NCBI GenBank assembly: GCA_965217625.1
Contig: OZ244557.1
Span: 186,001 to 250,000, forward strand
DNA: 64,000 bases
Origin: TK10-74A sp965217625
GTDB lineage: Bacteria > Chloroflexota > Dehalococcoidia > Bin125
Direction: 5' to 3'
Under the pieces are notes generated by a model, which saw nothing but the letters and a program-made list of their open reading frames with translations, was not told the origin of the DNA and made no database searches. Both the position numbers and the translations under genes were made by a program. Positions 54,901 through 61,320 of the stretch are shown one piece after another (position 1 is the stretch's first letter; each line of letters starts with the position of its first letter).

Positions 54901-55312
54901 CGCGCCACTGTCGCTGCTGCAGGACGCAGTCCGGAGTCTCGTGTCCCATGACCTTGACGTGATGATGGCTCTCTTTGACCGACCCGAACTTGAGTGGCTG
55001 CATAGCGTCGCATTGCGGGGTGGGCCCAGCGAGGTCTGGATGGACCGCGCGCTAGCAGCTCTGGATCGCGGGTGGGAACCAGAGCGGATCGTCTCGGCAA
55101 CGGAGTTCTCCGAAGCAGCATGGTTCGGTGAGGAGAGCCAGCATTGGCAGGGAAAGATTGACTCCTTCGCAGGTTTTCGTCAGAAGATGGGGGAGCCCCT
55201 CGATGCGCGGCAGGAGCGGATCATCGCGGCGGGAGTCGCCTACTTCGAGCGACACCGCGACGAAGCCGCTAAGCGTGAACACCGCGAGCGTGTGTTCGGT
55301 CGGGGATCGTAG
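51905..55312 (+). CDS. Large STAND-like P-loop NTPase with N-terminal nuclease-like domain
   Basis: The product has about 1135 residues if read from 51905. The first canonical start (GTG 52001) falls inside a conserved helix: in-frame text upstream reads RRQAIFDRLHGAIERAIQEP and NGRLFERCAVDLLRQ. So the true start is CTG 51905, another rare codon, or it was lost by a frameshift near 51900. Residues about 33-145 (DGYDTGIDG, EFVLVATVAQDPARNLRGSV, VVFATSQ, DFVWMLYD) form a restriction-endonuclease-like domain. Next come LIGRDADLERLQ, Walker A VVGKPGVGKTFLL (about residue 195) and Walker B RRVVVDDAH. The C-terminal 750 residues are helical, like sensor repeats. The arrangement resembles Avs-type antiphage STAND proteins; that role is inferred. 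Confidence 0.75.
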   Translation: MRRRQAIFDRLHGAIERAIQEPLNGRLFERCAVDLLRQNYYPKLRPTPDGYDTGIDGIAGPDADPEFVLVATVAQDPARNLRGSVKRHVDAGGPGRTVVFATSQAITVARRRRLEEELKDKFGARLLAVHDCGDFVWMLYDHPQWRKDLLGVAGAAKALSRFPANSRPTPAVPLIGRDADLERLQAVTGDLLVVGKPGVGKTFLLEQLASEGWGLFDAGWAIDKLEDAVREMKPRRVVVDDAHLKGEDRIPQVVRLRREMNVDFDIVGVSWPGQADTVSGQLPEATRFDVEELERDQIVEVIEQAGIGGPPELQRTIVDQARGCVGLAVTLARACVAGRVHEVATGEALVDDLVRWYERRLGSESRHMLGVLALAGDGGVTLGQAREILGLTVPQSSSLIRGLASGGTIDEVPYRAPRMRVQPEALRYALVRDVFFGGLGSLDAASAIDGLDPPSVAAIPLIGASHRGADVDRGLLQSIVDWSDKRTAVEYACLGPGEFQTALEQAPTHRTPVAEAALKFGIDTRRALQVLMGQAVGDDRSEHNTPEHPLRIVGDHLARRETPFEARRLAVEVADSWFKEGGDGEVGVRVLMHAVRLELHGAVQDPGVGDTLRIYRGMVPKPWIDELSRLWDSILDIFDREPNLLPAPLLDALHPWVQPNTVVLGRGLDDEAFVEIRRIAARVVARLAEIFGDRPGVLRSLNEHVERGNIPVPIELPDYFTVLFPKRWDGSDDDDGLDGWQRRADAGVRRLAEQLRKESTDDIAAFIVGADSQAATAGITYPRHTPHLARRLAADSDSPEALLAALEASTAAPDILLPLLDRVAELQRPGWEATLERLLAEDRAAWVPIQVALTRPCDNRLKQLAIKQTGPWLSLIDNLVIMDQIEHATLALLFDAPDASVRKQAATTIGSVDSGCRLESLSPSMLSRWRQIIVDSPAGDYWFSEILKHDDELCADWLRAWFKRYAQGEYAFLPREVSAVIASLPADVRVTLIGDVPADAPLSLLQDAVRSLVSHDLDVMMALFDRPELEWLHSVALRGGPSEVWMDRALAALDRGWEPERIVSATEFSEAAWFGEESQHWQGKIDSFAGFRQKMGEPLDARQERIIAAGVAYFERHRDEAAKREHRERVFGRGS

Positions 55313-55352
55313 CAAGCAACGATGTCGAGGCCGGACTACTACCTAGCGTCCC

Positions 55353-55412
55353 CAACCACTCGGCCACCCCTCCGCGACCGTCGCTGTTGGCCCCACCAGC
55401 CTACCCCGGCCG
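55353..55412. repeat. Attachment-like repeat, mutase-side copy
   Basis: It mirrors 51704-51763. It ends in the last codons of the phosphohexomutase gene and holds a tRNA-Ser fragment that stops after the D arm, so no tRNA can be made from this copy. Confidence 0.9.
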
Positions 55413-56813
55413 ACGCAGATCCGGCGGCAGCGACGCCACGCCCGACGCTCGCAGGGCCTCCGAGACCCGTTCGGCGATGACCTTGTACGCCTCGCGGCTC
55501 TCGGCCTCCAGGCGGAGGCTGAGCACGGGCTCGGTGTTCGATGCGCGCACCAGCGCCCAGCCGCCGTCGAACTCGATGCGCGCCCCGTCGATCTCCAGCA
55601 CCGGCTGCGACGCCCGGAAGCGCGCCGCGCACTCCTCGGCGATGCGGAACTTCGCGGCGTCGTCGCAGGGGATGCGCAGCTCCGGCGACGTCACGAGCGC
55701 CGGCCCCGGCCCCCCCGCCCCGGCCATCAGCGCCGACAGCGGTCGCCCCCGCGCCGACACCAGCTGCGCGATGAGGCAGGCCCCGAAGATCGCATCGTCG
55801 AAGCCGAAGTAGTCCTCGCGGAAGTAGAAGTGCGACGAGGCCTCGCCGCCCAGCAGGATGCCGGCCTCGCGCATCAGCCGCTTCGCCGGCGAGTGCCCCG
55901 TGGGGCCGAACACCGGCCGCCCGCCGTGCGCCTCAATGGCCCGGATGGTCGCCAGCGACACCTTCACGTCGACCAGCACGCGCGCCCCCGGATGGCGCGA
56001 CAGCAGGTCCCAGGCCAGCAGCGACAGGATGGCGTCGGGGTCGTGGCGGCGGCCCGTTTCATCGACGACCCCCAGGCGGTCGCCGTCGCCGTCCCACGCG
56101 ACGCCCATGTCGGCCCTCTGCGCGACCACCGCCGCGCGCATCCCCTCCATCGACGCCGGCAGTTGCGGGTCGGCGGGCGCGTCCGACCCCCCGGCGTCCG
56201 GCTCCAGGCGGAGCCCCACGACGTCGCAGCCCGCCCGCTCGAGCGCGGCCGGGCCGGCGATCGCCGTCACGCCGTGGCCCGCGTCGGCCACGACCCGCAG
56301 CGGCCGTCGCAGCGCGAAGCGCTCGCCCAGATAAGCGACGTACTCGGGCAGCGCGTCCCGCTCCTCGAACGCCCCCGCCCCCTGCTCGAAGTCGTCCGCC
56401 TCGATCAGTGCCCGCAGCCCCTGGATCGCCGACGCCGACAGCGGGATGCCCTCCGACTCGAGCAGCTTCAGCCCGTTGACCTCGGGCCCGCCGTGGCTGC
56501 CGGTCACGTTGCAGCCCCCGGCCATCCCCCAGCGCGCCGCCGCGAAGTACAGCAGCGGCGACGGCGACAGCCCGATCCCCACCACGTCCACGCCCGACGC
56601 GCGCGCCCCCTCGACGAACCCCCGCAGCAGCTCCTCCGACGACGGCCGGTTGTCGCGCCCCACGACGATCGTCGCCGCCCCGCCGGCGCGCCGCAGGTGC
56701 GTCGCGTACGCCCGGCCGATCAGCCGCGCCGCGTCGGGCGTCAGCTCCGTGTCCGCGCGGCCGCGGATGTCGTAGGCGCGGAAGATGCGGGGCTCCACGG
56801 TCGTGCCGCTCAT
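55401..56813 (-). CDS. Phosphomannomutase/phosphoglucomutase
   Basis: The product has 470 residues of the alpha-D-phosphohexomutase family (ManB/AlgC). It moves phosphate between C1 and C6 of sugars for polysaccharide precursors. The N-terminus is FRAYDIRGRADTELTPDAAR. The phosphoserine loop reads NVTGSHGGPEVNGLKL, where most relatives have ASHN or GSHN, so Gly replaces Asn after the Ser-His. The metal loop DGDGDRLGVVD and the sugar loop GGEASSHFYF are standard, and the C-terminal RASNTEPVLSLRLEA binds phosphate. Its last codons lie in the island repeat. Confidence 0.92.
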   Translation of the reverse strand: MSGTTVEPRIFRAYDIRGRADTELTPDAARLIGRAYATHLRRAGGAATIVVGRDNRPSSEELLRGFVEGARASGVDVVGIGLSPSPLLYFAAARWGMAGGCNVTGSHGGPEVNGLKLLESEGIPLSASAIQGLRALIEADDFEQGAGAFEERDALPEYVAYLGERFALRRPLRVVADAGHGVTAIAGPAALERAGCDVVGLRLEPDAGGSDAPADPQLPASMEGMRAAVVAQRADMGVAWDGDGDRLGVVDETGRRHDPDAILSLLAWDLLSRHPGARVLVDVKVSLATIRAIEAHGGRPVFGPTGHSPAKRLMREAGILLGGEASSHFYFREDYFGFDDAIFGACLIAQLVSARGRPLSALMAGAGGPGPALVTSPELRIPCDDAAKFRIAEECAARFRASQPVLEIDGARIEFDGGWALVRASNTEPVLSLRLEAESREAYKVIAERVSEALRASGVASLPPDLRRPG

Positions 56814-56872
56814 CTCGCCGGGCCCTCTCTAGTACACTGGGGCGGGCCAACCGATACGAAGGAGGCGTCGCC

Positions 56873-57070
56873 ATGGTGCAAGACCCGAGCGCTGCGCAGA
56901 CCGAGCACGACGCCACTCCCGATCCGGTCACCCGCCGCCTCATGGCTGACGATAGCGTCCGGCGCGCTCTGGAGACCGCCACCGCCGATGTGCTTGCGGG
57001 AGTCCGCGGCATCTCGTGGGAGGAGTTCCGGCGGCAGCACCCGGAGATGCCCGACCCGTATGCGGGCTAG
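56873..57070 (+). CDS. Small protein, possible antitoxin-like
   Basis: The product has 65 residues, acidic, mostly helical (TRRLMADDSVRRALETATAD, then VLAGVRGISWEEFRRQHPEM). ATG 56873 follows GAAGGAGGCG, a strong ribosome-binding site, and TACACT (56833-56838) is a likely -10 box. It overlaps a 50-codon frame by 11 bases, an arrangement common for toxin-antitoxin pairs. I do not recognise a family. Confidence 0.5.
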   Translation: MVQDPSAAQTEHDATPDPVTRRLMADDSVRRALETATADVLAGVRGISWEEFRRQHPEMPDPYAG

Positions 57071-57212
57071 TGTCACCCTGCTCCCGACTGTCCCTCCCAC
57101 GCCCATCACCTTCTACCGTAAGTACGCGCAGGGCATGCACATCCTCTATCGCATTCCGGACATGAACAGCGTCCCGGTCGAGGTCCAGATTGCCTGGTTC
57201 GTCGACGCCTAG
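57060..57212 (+). CDS. Very small frame overlapping the preceding gene, possible toxin remnant
   Basis: It encodes 50 residues from ATG 57060. The second half (FYRKYAQGMHILYRIPDMNS, then VPVEVQIAWFVDA) looks protein-like, with the strand order of a ParE/RelE C-terminus, but the first two thirds of such a toxin are missing. It could be a degraded toxin or a chance frame. Confidence 0.3.
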   Translation: MRASVTLLPTVPPTPITFYRKYAQGMHILYRIPDMNSVPVEVQIAWFVDA

Positions 57213-57292
57213 CCGGAGAGAACTCCCTCCCGGGCGAGGCGATTCTGCGTATTGGGCTACTCGACGACGGCGAGACTGTGGTAGTCGTGGGC

Positions 57293-57535
57293 CTAGGTGA
57301 GCTTCGCGACTGCGACGGCGACGGCGGCGACGGCGACGGCGAAGCCGGCGAGCCGGAACAGGGCCGCGTAGATGTCGGCTCGCAGCGCCGCGATGTCCTC
57401 CCGCAGCGCTGCGACGTCGTCGCGCCCGGGCGCGACCGCTTCCCCGATCACTGCCGCGATCGTCTCGGCCGCGGCCGGCGGCTGATCCGCCTCGTCGCGG
57501 AGACGTTGGGCCGCCCTGAGGGTGTCGAACGCCAT
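57293..57535 (-). CDS. Small coiled-coil protein with C-terminal membrane helix (DUF1640-like)
   Basis: The product has 80 residues. MAFDTLRAAQRLRDEADQPP matches the N-terminal text of DUF1640-type proteins. DDVAALREDIAALRADIYAA is a coiled coil, and the last 20 residues (LAGFAVAVAAVAVAVAKL) form a membrane helix. The role is unknown; relatives are often found next to toxin-antitoxin genes. ATG 57535 is chosen over GTG 57544. Confidence 0.6.
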   Translation of the reverse strand: MAFDTLRAAQRLRDEADQPPAAAETIAAVIGEAVAPGRDDVAALREDIAALRADIYAALFRLAGFAVAVAAVAVAVAKLT

Positions 57536-57579
57536 CGTACGCACAGCCTACGCCACGCGCCTGACGCCCGCCTCCGCGA

Positions 57580-58920
57580 CTACGCGCCGGCGCGGAACAG
57601 CGCGTTGGCCGACTCGGCCAGGGCCATGCGGTCGGTGACGGGCGGGCCCGCGACGGGCGGGTCCGCGTCGGGCCAGTAGCCCTCGGGCACGGTCCAGAAG
57701 CGCAGGACGCGCAGCCGTGGGTCGCCGGTCTCCGTGAGCCGCCGCCCGGCCTCGATGATCGCCTCGCCGAGCACCGTCTGCTTGAAGATCCAGTCGTTCA
57801 GCGCCCGGTGCGACGGCGCCTGCCCCGTCGCCAGCGCGCCCGGCTGCGCGACCACCGCCTCCTGGTAGTACGAGCGCAGGTCCTGCGCGACGTGGCGCAG
57901 CAGGTACGGCATCGGGTGGCCCCAGGCGACGCCGGCGCCCGCGTCGGGCACGCGGTCCAGCGCCGCGCCCTCGGCGACGGCGGCCAGCACCGCGGCCAGG
58001 GTCTCGGCGTGCGCCGGCACGTCGTCGCCGGCGACCGGGCCGCTGCCGCCCACGACGCTGCGGCCGCGGGCGCGGTGCGTCTCGCGCCACCAGGGCGCCA
58101 GGCCCTGGACCTCGGCCCGCAGCCGGCCGGCCAGCGTGTCGCTCTCGGGCGGCGCGAACGCGACGGGGCAGGCCCACGTATCGGAGAACGACGCCGCCGG
58201 CGCGTCGATGGGGTAGTCGACGATGCCGTGCTCGCTCAGCGTCGGCAGCAGGTCGAGCGCCGCCCGCAGCACGTCGCGCTGGAAGCCGGGGTCGTCCGGC
58301 ACGCCGAACGGGCGGCCCAGGTAGAACGACACCCACAGCGCCCGCGGCGGGTTCATCACCTCGCTGTGCTCGCGGATAAGCGAGATGCTGGTCGTCGCGA
58401 CGCCCTCCCGCTCGATGAAGTGCGCCAGCGCACCCACGGTGCGCGTGCAGGCCGGTCAAACGGGCGCCAGCACCACGGCGTCGACGCCGTCCCGCTTGAG
58501 CAGCCGGCCCACCTCGCGCGCCGCCGGCTCGAGCCGCTCGGGCCGTGGCACGCCGCCCATGAACGAGTAGTGCCAGCGCGCCACCGCGCCGATCTCGCCC
58601 GCCGCGGCCAGCTCGCGCAGCCGCTCCAGCGGCAGCACGACGTTGGCGTCCTGCTCGAGCGCCGAGCGGTCCCAGTTCACGCTCACGTGCGAGCTGACCA
58701 GGTCGGCGAGGTCGACATCGCCGGGGATCAGGCGGTAGTCGATCGCGCCGGCGGCGAAGCGCGCGTCGTCGCGGCGGTGCAGCCCCGCCGTCGTGATCAG
58801 CGCGATGGTCGACTCGGCCAGCGGCTTGGGCGTGATCCAGTCGCCGGGCGCAATGCGGGTGGGCGGCATATCGCGCATGTGCTCGGCCTCTTCGGGGTGC
58901 AGATCGGACAGGCGGACCAT
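57580..58920 (-). CDS. Selenoprotein of the glycine/sarcosine/betaine/D-proline reductase B family (in-frame UGA)
   Basis: The product has 446 residues when the TGA at 58458-58456 is read as selenocysteine, U155. Without this the gene splits into frames of 184 and 285 codons, each lacking half of the conserved site. Around it the protein reads DGVDAVVLAPV-U-PACTRTV followed by GALAHFIEREGVATTSISLI, the UPxC motif with C158 typical of this family. The in-frame codons between UGA and the next start fit without a shift. The N-terminal part (LSDLHPEEAEHMRDMPPTRI, SHVSVNWDRSALEQDANVVL) resembles PrdB; the C-terminal 190 residues are extra. Family enzymes cleave C-N bonds of amino acids reductively; the substrate here is unknown. 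GAGGAG precedes ATG 58920. SelB is encoded at 4450-6351. Confidence 0.88.
58428..58458 (-). promoter_or_regulatory. Candidate bacterial SECIS hairpin after the UGA codon
   Basis: In the mRNA, 11 nt after UGA, GCGCACC-GUG-GGUGCGC forms a perfect 7-bp stem (58444-58428 on the minus strand). Its G-containing apical loop starts about 18 nt past the UGA, within the window in which SelB-binding hairpins are found. Confidence 0.6.
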
Positions 58921-59018
58921 GTGTGCTCCTCGCTGCCGCGGGCGCTCGGCCCGCGGCCGGTCCAGCATCGCACGCCCGGGCGGCCGGTTGTCAACCCGAC
59001 CGCGTACCATGCGTCCTC

Positions 59019-59115
59019 ATGGGGATGAACGCCAGGCTCACTTCCGCCGCCGAGGCCTACTTCGAGGAACTTCGCCGCGTGCGCGCGTCGGGCGGCGCGA
59101 CGGCGGAACGCTCCC
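59019..59115 (+). pseudogene. N-terminal stub of an N6-adenine DNA methylase/type ISP-like enzyme
   Basis: ATG 59019 opens MGMNARLTSAAEAYFEELRR followed by VRASGGATAERSRY. The text YF-x-L-RRVRASGGATxERSxY is the start of large class I DNA methylases of restriction systems. The similarity stops at about 59115, and the rest of the gene (over 1000 codons in relatives) is absent. What follows is antisense to another small gene. It is clearly a truncated relic. Confidence 0.65.
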
Positions 59116-59169
59116 GCTACCACAGTCGTGGAGTTCCTCACAGCCACAGTTCCGGCGGGCGAGAGAGCG

Positions 59170-59385
59170 CTAGTCCTCCTCGATCTCCCATGCGCCGAAT
59201 GCAGCCACCTCGACCGAGCCCGTAGCGTCGAGACGGAAGACGTCGTCTTCGTCGGAGGAGAGGGCCCGGGCAGCCTCAATGCGCTCCTCGTCTGTGGCGT
59301 AGGGGCCGTGCAGTTCGGGCTCGACGCTTCCCCAGACATACAGTAGGTAGCGTTGCGTAACCTCGCCGTTCGCCTCTGTGGCCAT
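59170..59385 (-). CDS. Small acidic protein of unknown function
   Basis: The product has 71 residues. RYLLYVWGSVEPELHGPYAT, DEERIEAARAL and DDVFRLD suggest a compact alpha/beta fold; small proteins with GPY-TDEER text occur widely but have no assigned role. ATG 59385 follows AGGAAGGAGAG. It lies 17 bp downstream of the nuclease-like gene on the same strand and may be co-transcribed. Confidence 0.6.
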   Translation of the reverse strand: MATEANGEVTQRYLLYVWGSVEPELHGPYATDEERIEAARALSSDEDDVFRLDATGSVEVAAFGAWEIEED

Positions 59386-59402
59386 CCTGCTCTCCTTCCT
59401 CT

Positions 59403-60290
59403 TTACGCCGGAATCCGCTGATGCCAGCGGAACACGTCTGCGTTGGTCATGAAGCCGCACAGCTTGTCGAGGCCGCTCGCCTGGAACGTCGGACGACGGA
59501 GATTCCTCGCGAACACGCTGCGCCTCATCTCGTCGGCCACGATGGTGAACCTTGGCGGCTCTGTGAGGGACAGATGGACGTCGTTCATCCGCAACAGCCC
59601 AGAGTAGATTGGCGTCGAGTGTTCGACCTCGTACAGGCTGACTGGAGTGTTGGCGCCCCGCGCCATCCACACTACGTCGATCTCACGCACCACGGAGTCG
59701 AGGCCCGGCGGCATCGTTGTCCGGAACGGAAACCGTGGCACAAGACTCCAGTCCATCTTCTGGCGATCGTTCGGTGGAACCCACACGTCGAGGCCCCGGG
59801 CATCGCCGATCGCACCCAGTAGCGTCTGCACTTGTGAGTGATCGAGAGCCGGCGCCTCGTCTCGGGCGTCTGCCAGTGCGCCGAGCAGCGCCTCCCAGCC
59901 GAAGTACGCCTCGACATTGTGACGTCCGGCTCGCGCGATGTAGAACTCGGTGGGTTGGCTGTCGTGGATGTAGACCTGCGCCTTGACTTGGCCGTCGGCA
60001 GCCGGTCCAGCTTCGTCGAAGAGCTCGCCGAAGTGAGCCAGCGGGAGCAGCAACGGCTCAACCTGTCCGTCCCACAGCAGCGCGATAAACGCCGTCCGCC
60101 CATCGAGTTCTCGCAAGTCCTGCTCGCGGAGACCATAGAAGGTGTTGCCCTTTTCGTAGACGCGTGAGTAGCGCACGTACACGAGCGTCTGCCCGTCGCC
60201 GAGTTCGAACAGCGATCGACTGTTACCCAGTCGCTTCAGCTGCCCCGCTCGTTCGGAGAGCTCCCGCAGAAACGCTTCGCGTGGCTTCAT
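59403..60290 (-). CDS. Predicted PD-(D/E)XK nuclease-fold protein
   Basis: The product has 295 residues. The C-terminal half has the signature REIDVVWMARG (D205), then PVSLYEVEHSTPIYSGLLRM with E221-V-E223 in place of E-x-K, and later RRPTF. This D, E-V-E, STxIxSGLxR pattern belongs to a widespread restriction-endonuclease-like group found in defence regions. The N-terminal 150 residues (SRSLFELGDGQTLVYVRYSR) form a separate domain. ATG 60290 begins MKPREAFLREL. GC content is lower than in core genes. The DNA target and partners are unknown. Confidence 0.6.
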   Translation of the reverse strand: MKPREAFLRELSERAGQLKRLGNSRSLFELGDGQTLVYVRYSRVYEKGNTFYGLREQDLRELDGRTAFIALLWDGQVEPLLLPLAHFGELFDEAGPAADGQVKAQVYIHDSQPTEFYIARAGRHNVEAYFGWEALLGALADARDEAPALDHSQVQTLLGAIGDARGLDVWVPPNDRQKMDWSLVPRFPFRTTMPPGLDSVVREIDVVWMARGANTPVSLYEVEHSTPIYSGLLRMNDVHLSLTEPPRFTIVADEMRRSVFARNLRRPTFQASGLDKLCGFMTNADVFRWHQRIPA

Positions 60291-60617
60291 GCTCCTGACG
60301 ATACCGCGAACCTGCTGCCCAGCGCACGGTCGGCAGCGCGCCGAGATTCTTGTCGACGCGGGTATCGTCAAGATTGCTGATCAGTGCAGGCCATGCTCGA
60401 AGTGCGAGACGATTCGGTTGCGCATCTTCGGCCCCCGCTCACGGAACACCGGAAAGAGGCTCGACCGCCCCCGACCCCGCCCCGCTCCCGCGCCACCGCC
60501 CGACGCCCGTCGCATCGCGGCGATCGTCGGGCTGGTGGCGTCGGGCTGACCCCCGCCCCGGCTCCGTCGTCGCTCCCACCCCCGGGCGCGCGATAGACTT
60601 GACGAGCGGAGGACGGA
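60291..60617. other. Gene-free stretch upstream of mntA-like gene
   Basis: These 327 bases contain no convincing coding sequence. The right end has a promoter-like TAGACT (60593-60598) and the ribosome-binding site GGAGGA for the next gene. The central part is extremely C-rich on the plus strand. It may be debris of lost genes. Confidence 0.4.
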
Positions 60618-60923
60618 ATGGCCGAGCAGGCTCTCAGCAGCAGCGACACGCTGGCCCTCCTACGGGCGCACAAGCCGGTGCTGGCCGAGCGTTTCGGCGT
60701 GTCCGGCCTCGCGCTGTTCGGCTCCACCGTCCGCGACGAGGCGGGGCCGGACAGCGACATCGACATCCTCGTGAGCTTCACGCGGCCTCTCGGGTCGAAG
60801 CGGTACTTCGGCGCCTGGCACTACATCGAGGACCTGCTCGGCCGCCCGATCGACTTCGTCACGGACAGGGAATTGCGCCCGGAGCTACGGCCCTACGTTG
60901 AAGCTGAGGCGGTGCATGTCTGA
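60618..60923 (+). CDS. MNT-type nucleotidyltransferase (MntA-like antitoxin)
   Basis: The product has 101 residues. VSGLALFGSTVRDEAGPDSD followed by IDILVSF holds the GS...DxD catalytic motif of minimal nucleotidyltransferases. MntA partners AMPylate and silence the HEPN toxin HepT encoded just downstream. Here the downstream hepT is only a stub (60916-61032), so the antitoxin has lost its toxin. ATG 60618 follows GGAGGA. Confidence 0.88.
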   Translation: MAEQALSSSDTLALLRAHKPVLAERFGVSGLALFGSTVRDEAGPDSDIDILVSFTRPLGSKRYFGAWHYIEDLLGRPIDFVTDRELRPELRPYVEAEAVHV

Positions 60924-61032
60924 GCCGCGCTGGGATCTGTACGTGCGCGACGCCACCCTGAGCTCCGAAGGAGTGATAGACTTAGCAACCAGCGAACGGG
61001 AAGGGTGCGATGGTAGCCATGACGACGACTGA
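60916..61032 (+). pseudogene. Truncated hepT-like start after mntA
   Basis: ATG 60916 overlaps the mntA end by 8 bases, as in intact mntA-hepT pairs, and reads MSEPRWDLYVRDATLSSEGV. The first 13 residues fit the usual HepT start (RWxLYxxD). The HEPN body and its RxxxxH site are missing: the frame runs into the promoter of the next gene and stops after 38 codons. Confidence 0.6.
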
Positions 61033-61285
61033 CCTCAGCGCTCGCGTGACAGTCCTCAGCGATCACGTGACAGTCCTCAGCGATCACCTGACAGTCCTCA
61101 GTGATCGCGTGACAGGCCTCAGCGATCGCGTAACGCACGTTGAAGCATCGATCAGGCATCTCGCGACCAAGACCGACCTCGCCCAGGCGGAAACGCGGCT
61201 CACCCGCTGGACGGTCGCGACCATGCTTGCCGGCATGGCCGCCGCCGCGGCGATCGCCGCGGCCGTCGCCGCCCTCGCCGGCTAG
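61010..61285 (+). CDS. Coiled-coil repeat protein with C-terminal membrane helix
   Basis: The product has 91 residues. Four seven-residue units (VTVLSDH, VTVLSDH, LTVLSDR, VTGLSDR) form a coiled coil, followed by LATKTDLAQAETRLTRW, as in DUF1640-like proteins, and a hydrophobic helix (MLAGMAAAAAIAAAVAALAG) at the end. It resembles the small protein at 57293-57535 in design. AAGGG precedes ATG 61010; ATG 61019 is also possible. It sits where the hepT body would be. Confidence 0.6.
   Translation: MVAMTTTDLSARVTVLSDHVTVLSDHLTVLSDRVTGLSDRVTHVEASIRHLATKTDLAQAETRLTRWTVATMLAGMAAAAAIAAAVAALAG
61045..61128 (+). repeat. Four tandem 21-bp units in the coiled-coil gene
   Basis: Units at 61045-61065, 61066-61086, 61087-61107 and 61108-61128. 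The first two are identical (CGTGACAGTCCTCAGCGATC plus A); the others differ at two to three bases each. Each encodes one heptad, so unit gain or loss would change coiled-coil length without a frameshift. Confidence 0.9.
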
Positions 61286-61320
61286 GACGCCGACACGCCC
61301 CAGCGCGCCCGGCCCCGCCC

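Larger units (their letters stand above)
51704..55412. mobile_element. Genomic island inserted at tRNA-Ser, carrying one NTPase gene
   Basis: Direct repeats (51704-51763 and 55353-55412) enclose 3.6 kb with one large gene of clearly lower GC than the flanks. The repeats include the tRNA 5' part, so the unbroken ancestral order was tRNA-Ser next to the phosphohexomutase gene. No integrase or recombinase is encoded; mobilisation in trans or loss of the integrase is assumed. Confidence 0.7.

Noticed and set aside
51704..55412. Prophage or integrative element with its own integrase
   Set aside because: No integrase, excisionase or phage gene was found between the repeats; only the NTPase gene is there.
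58456..58458. Reading the TGA as a frameshifted or dead gene (two separate proteins)
   Set aside because: The frame is unchanged on both sides, UPxC context is conserved, a hairpin follows and SelB is present; selenocysteine explains all of these.
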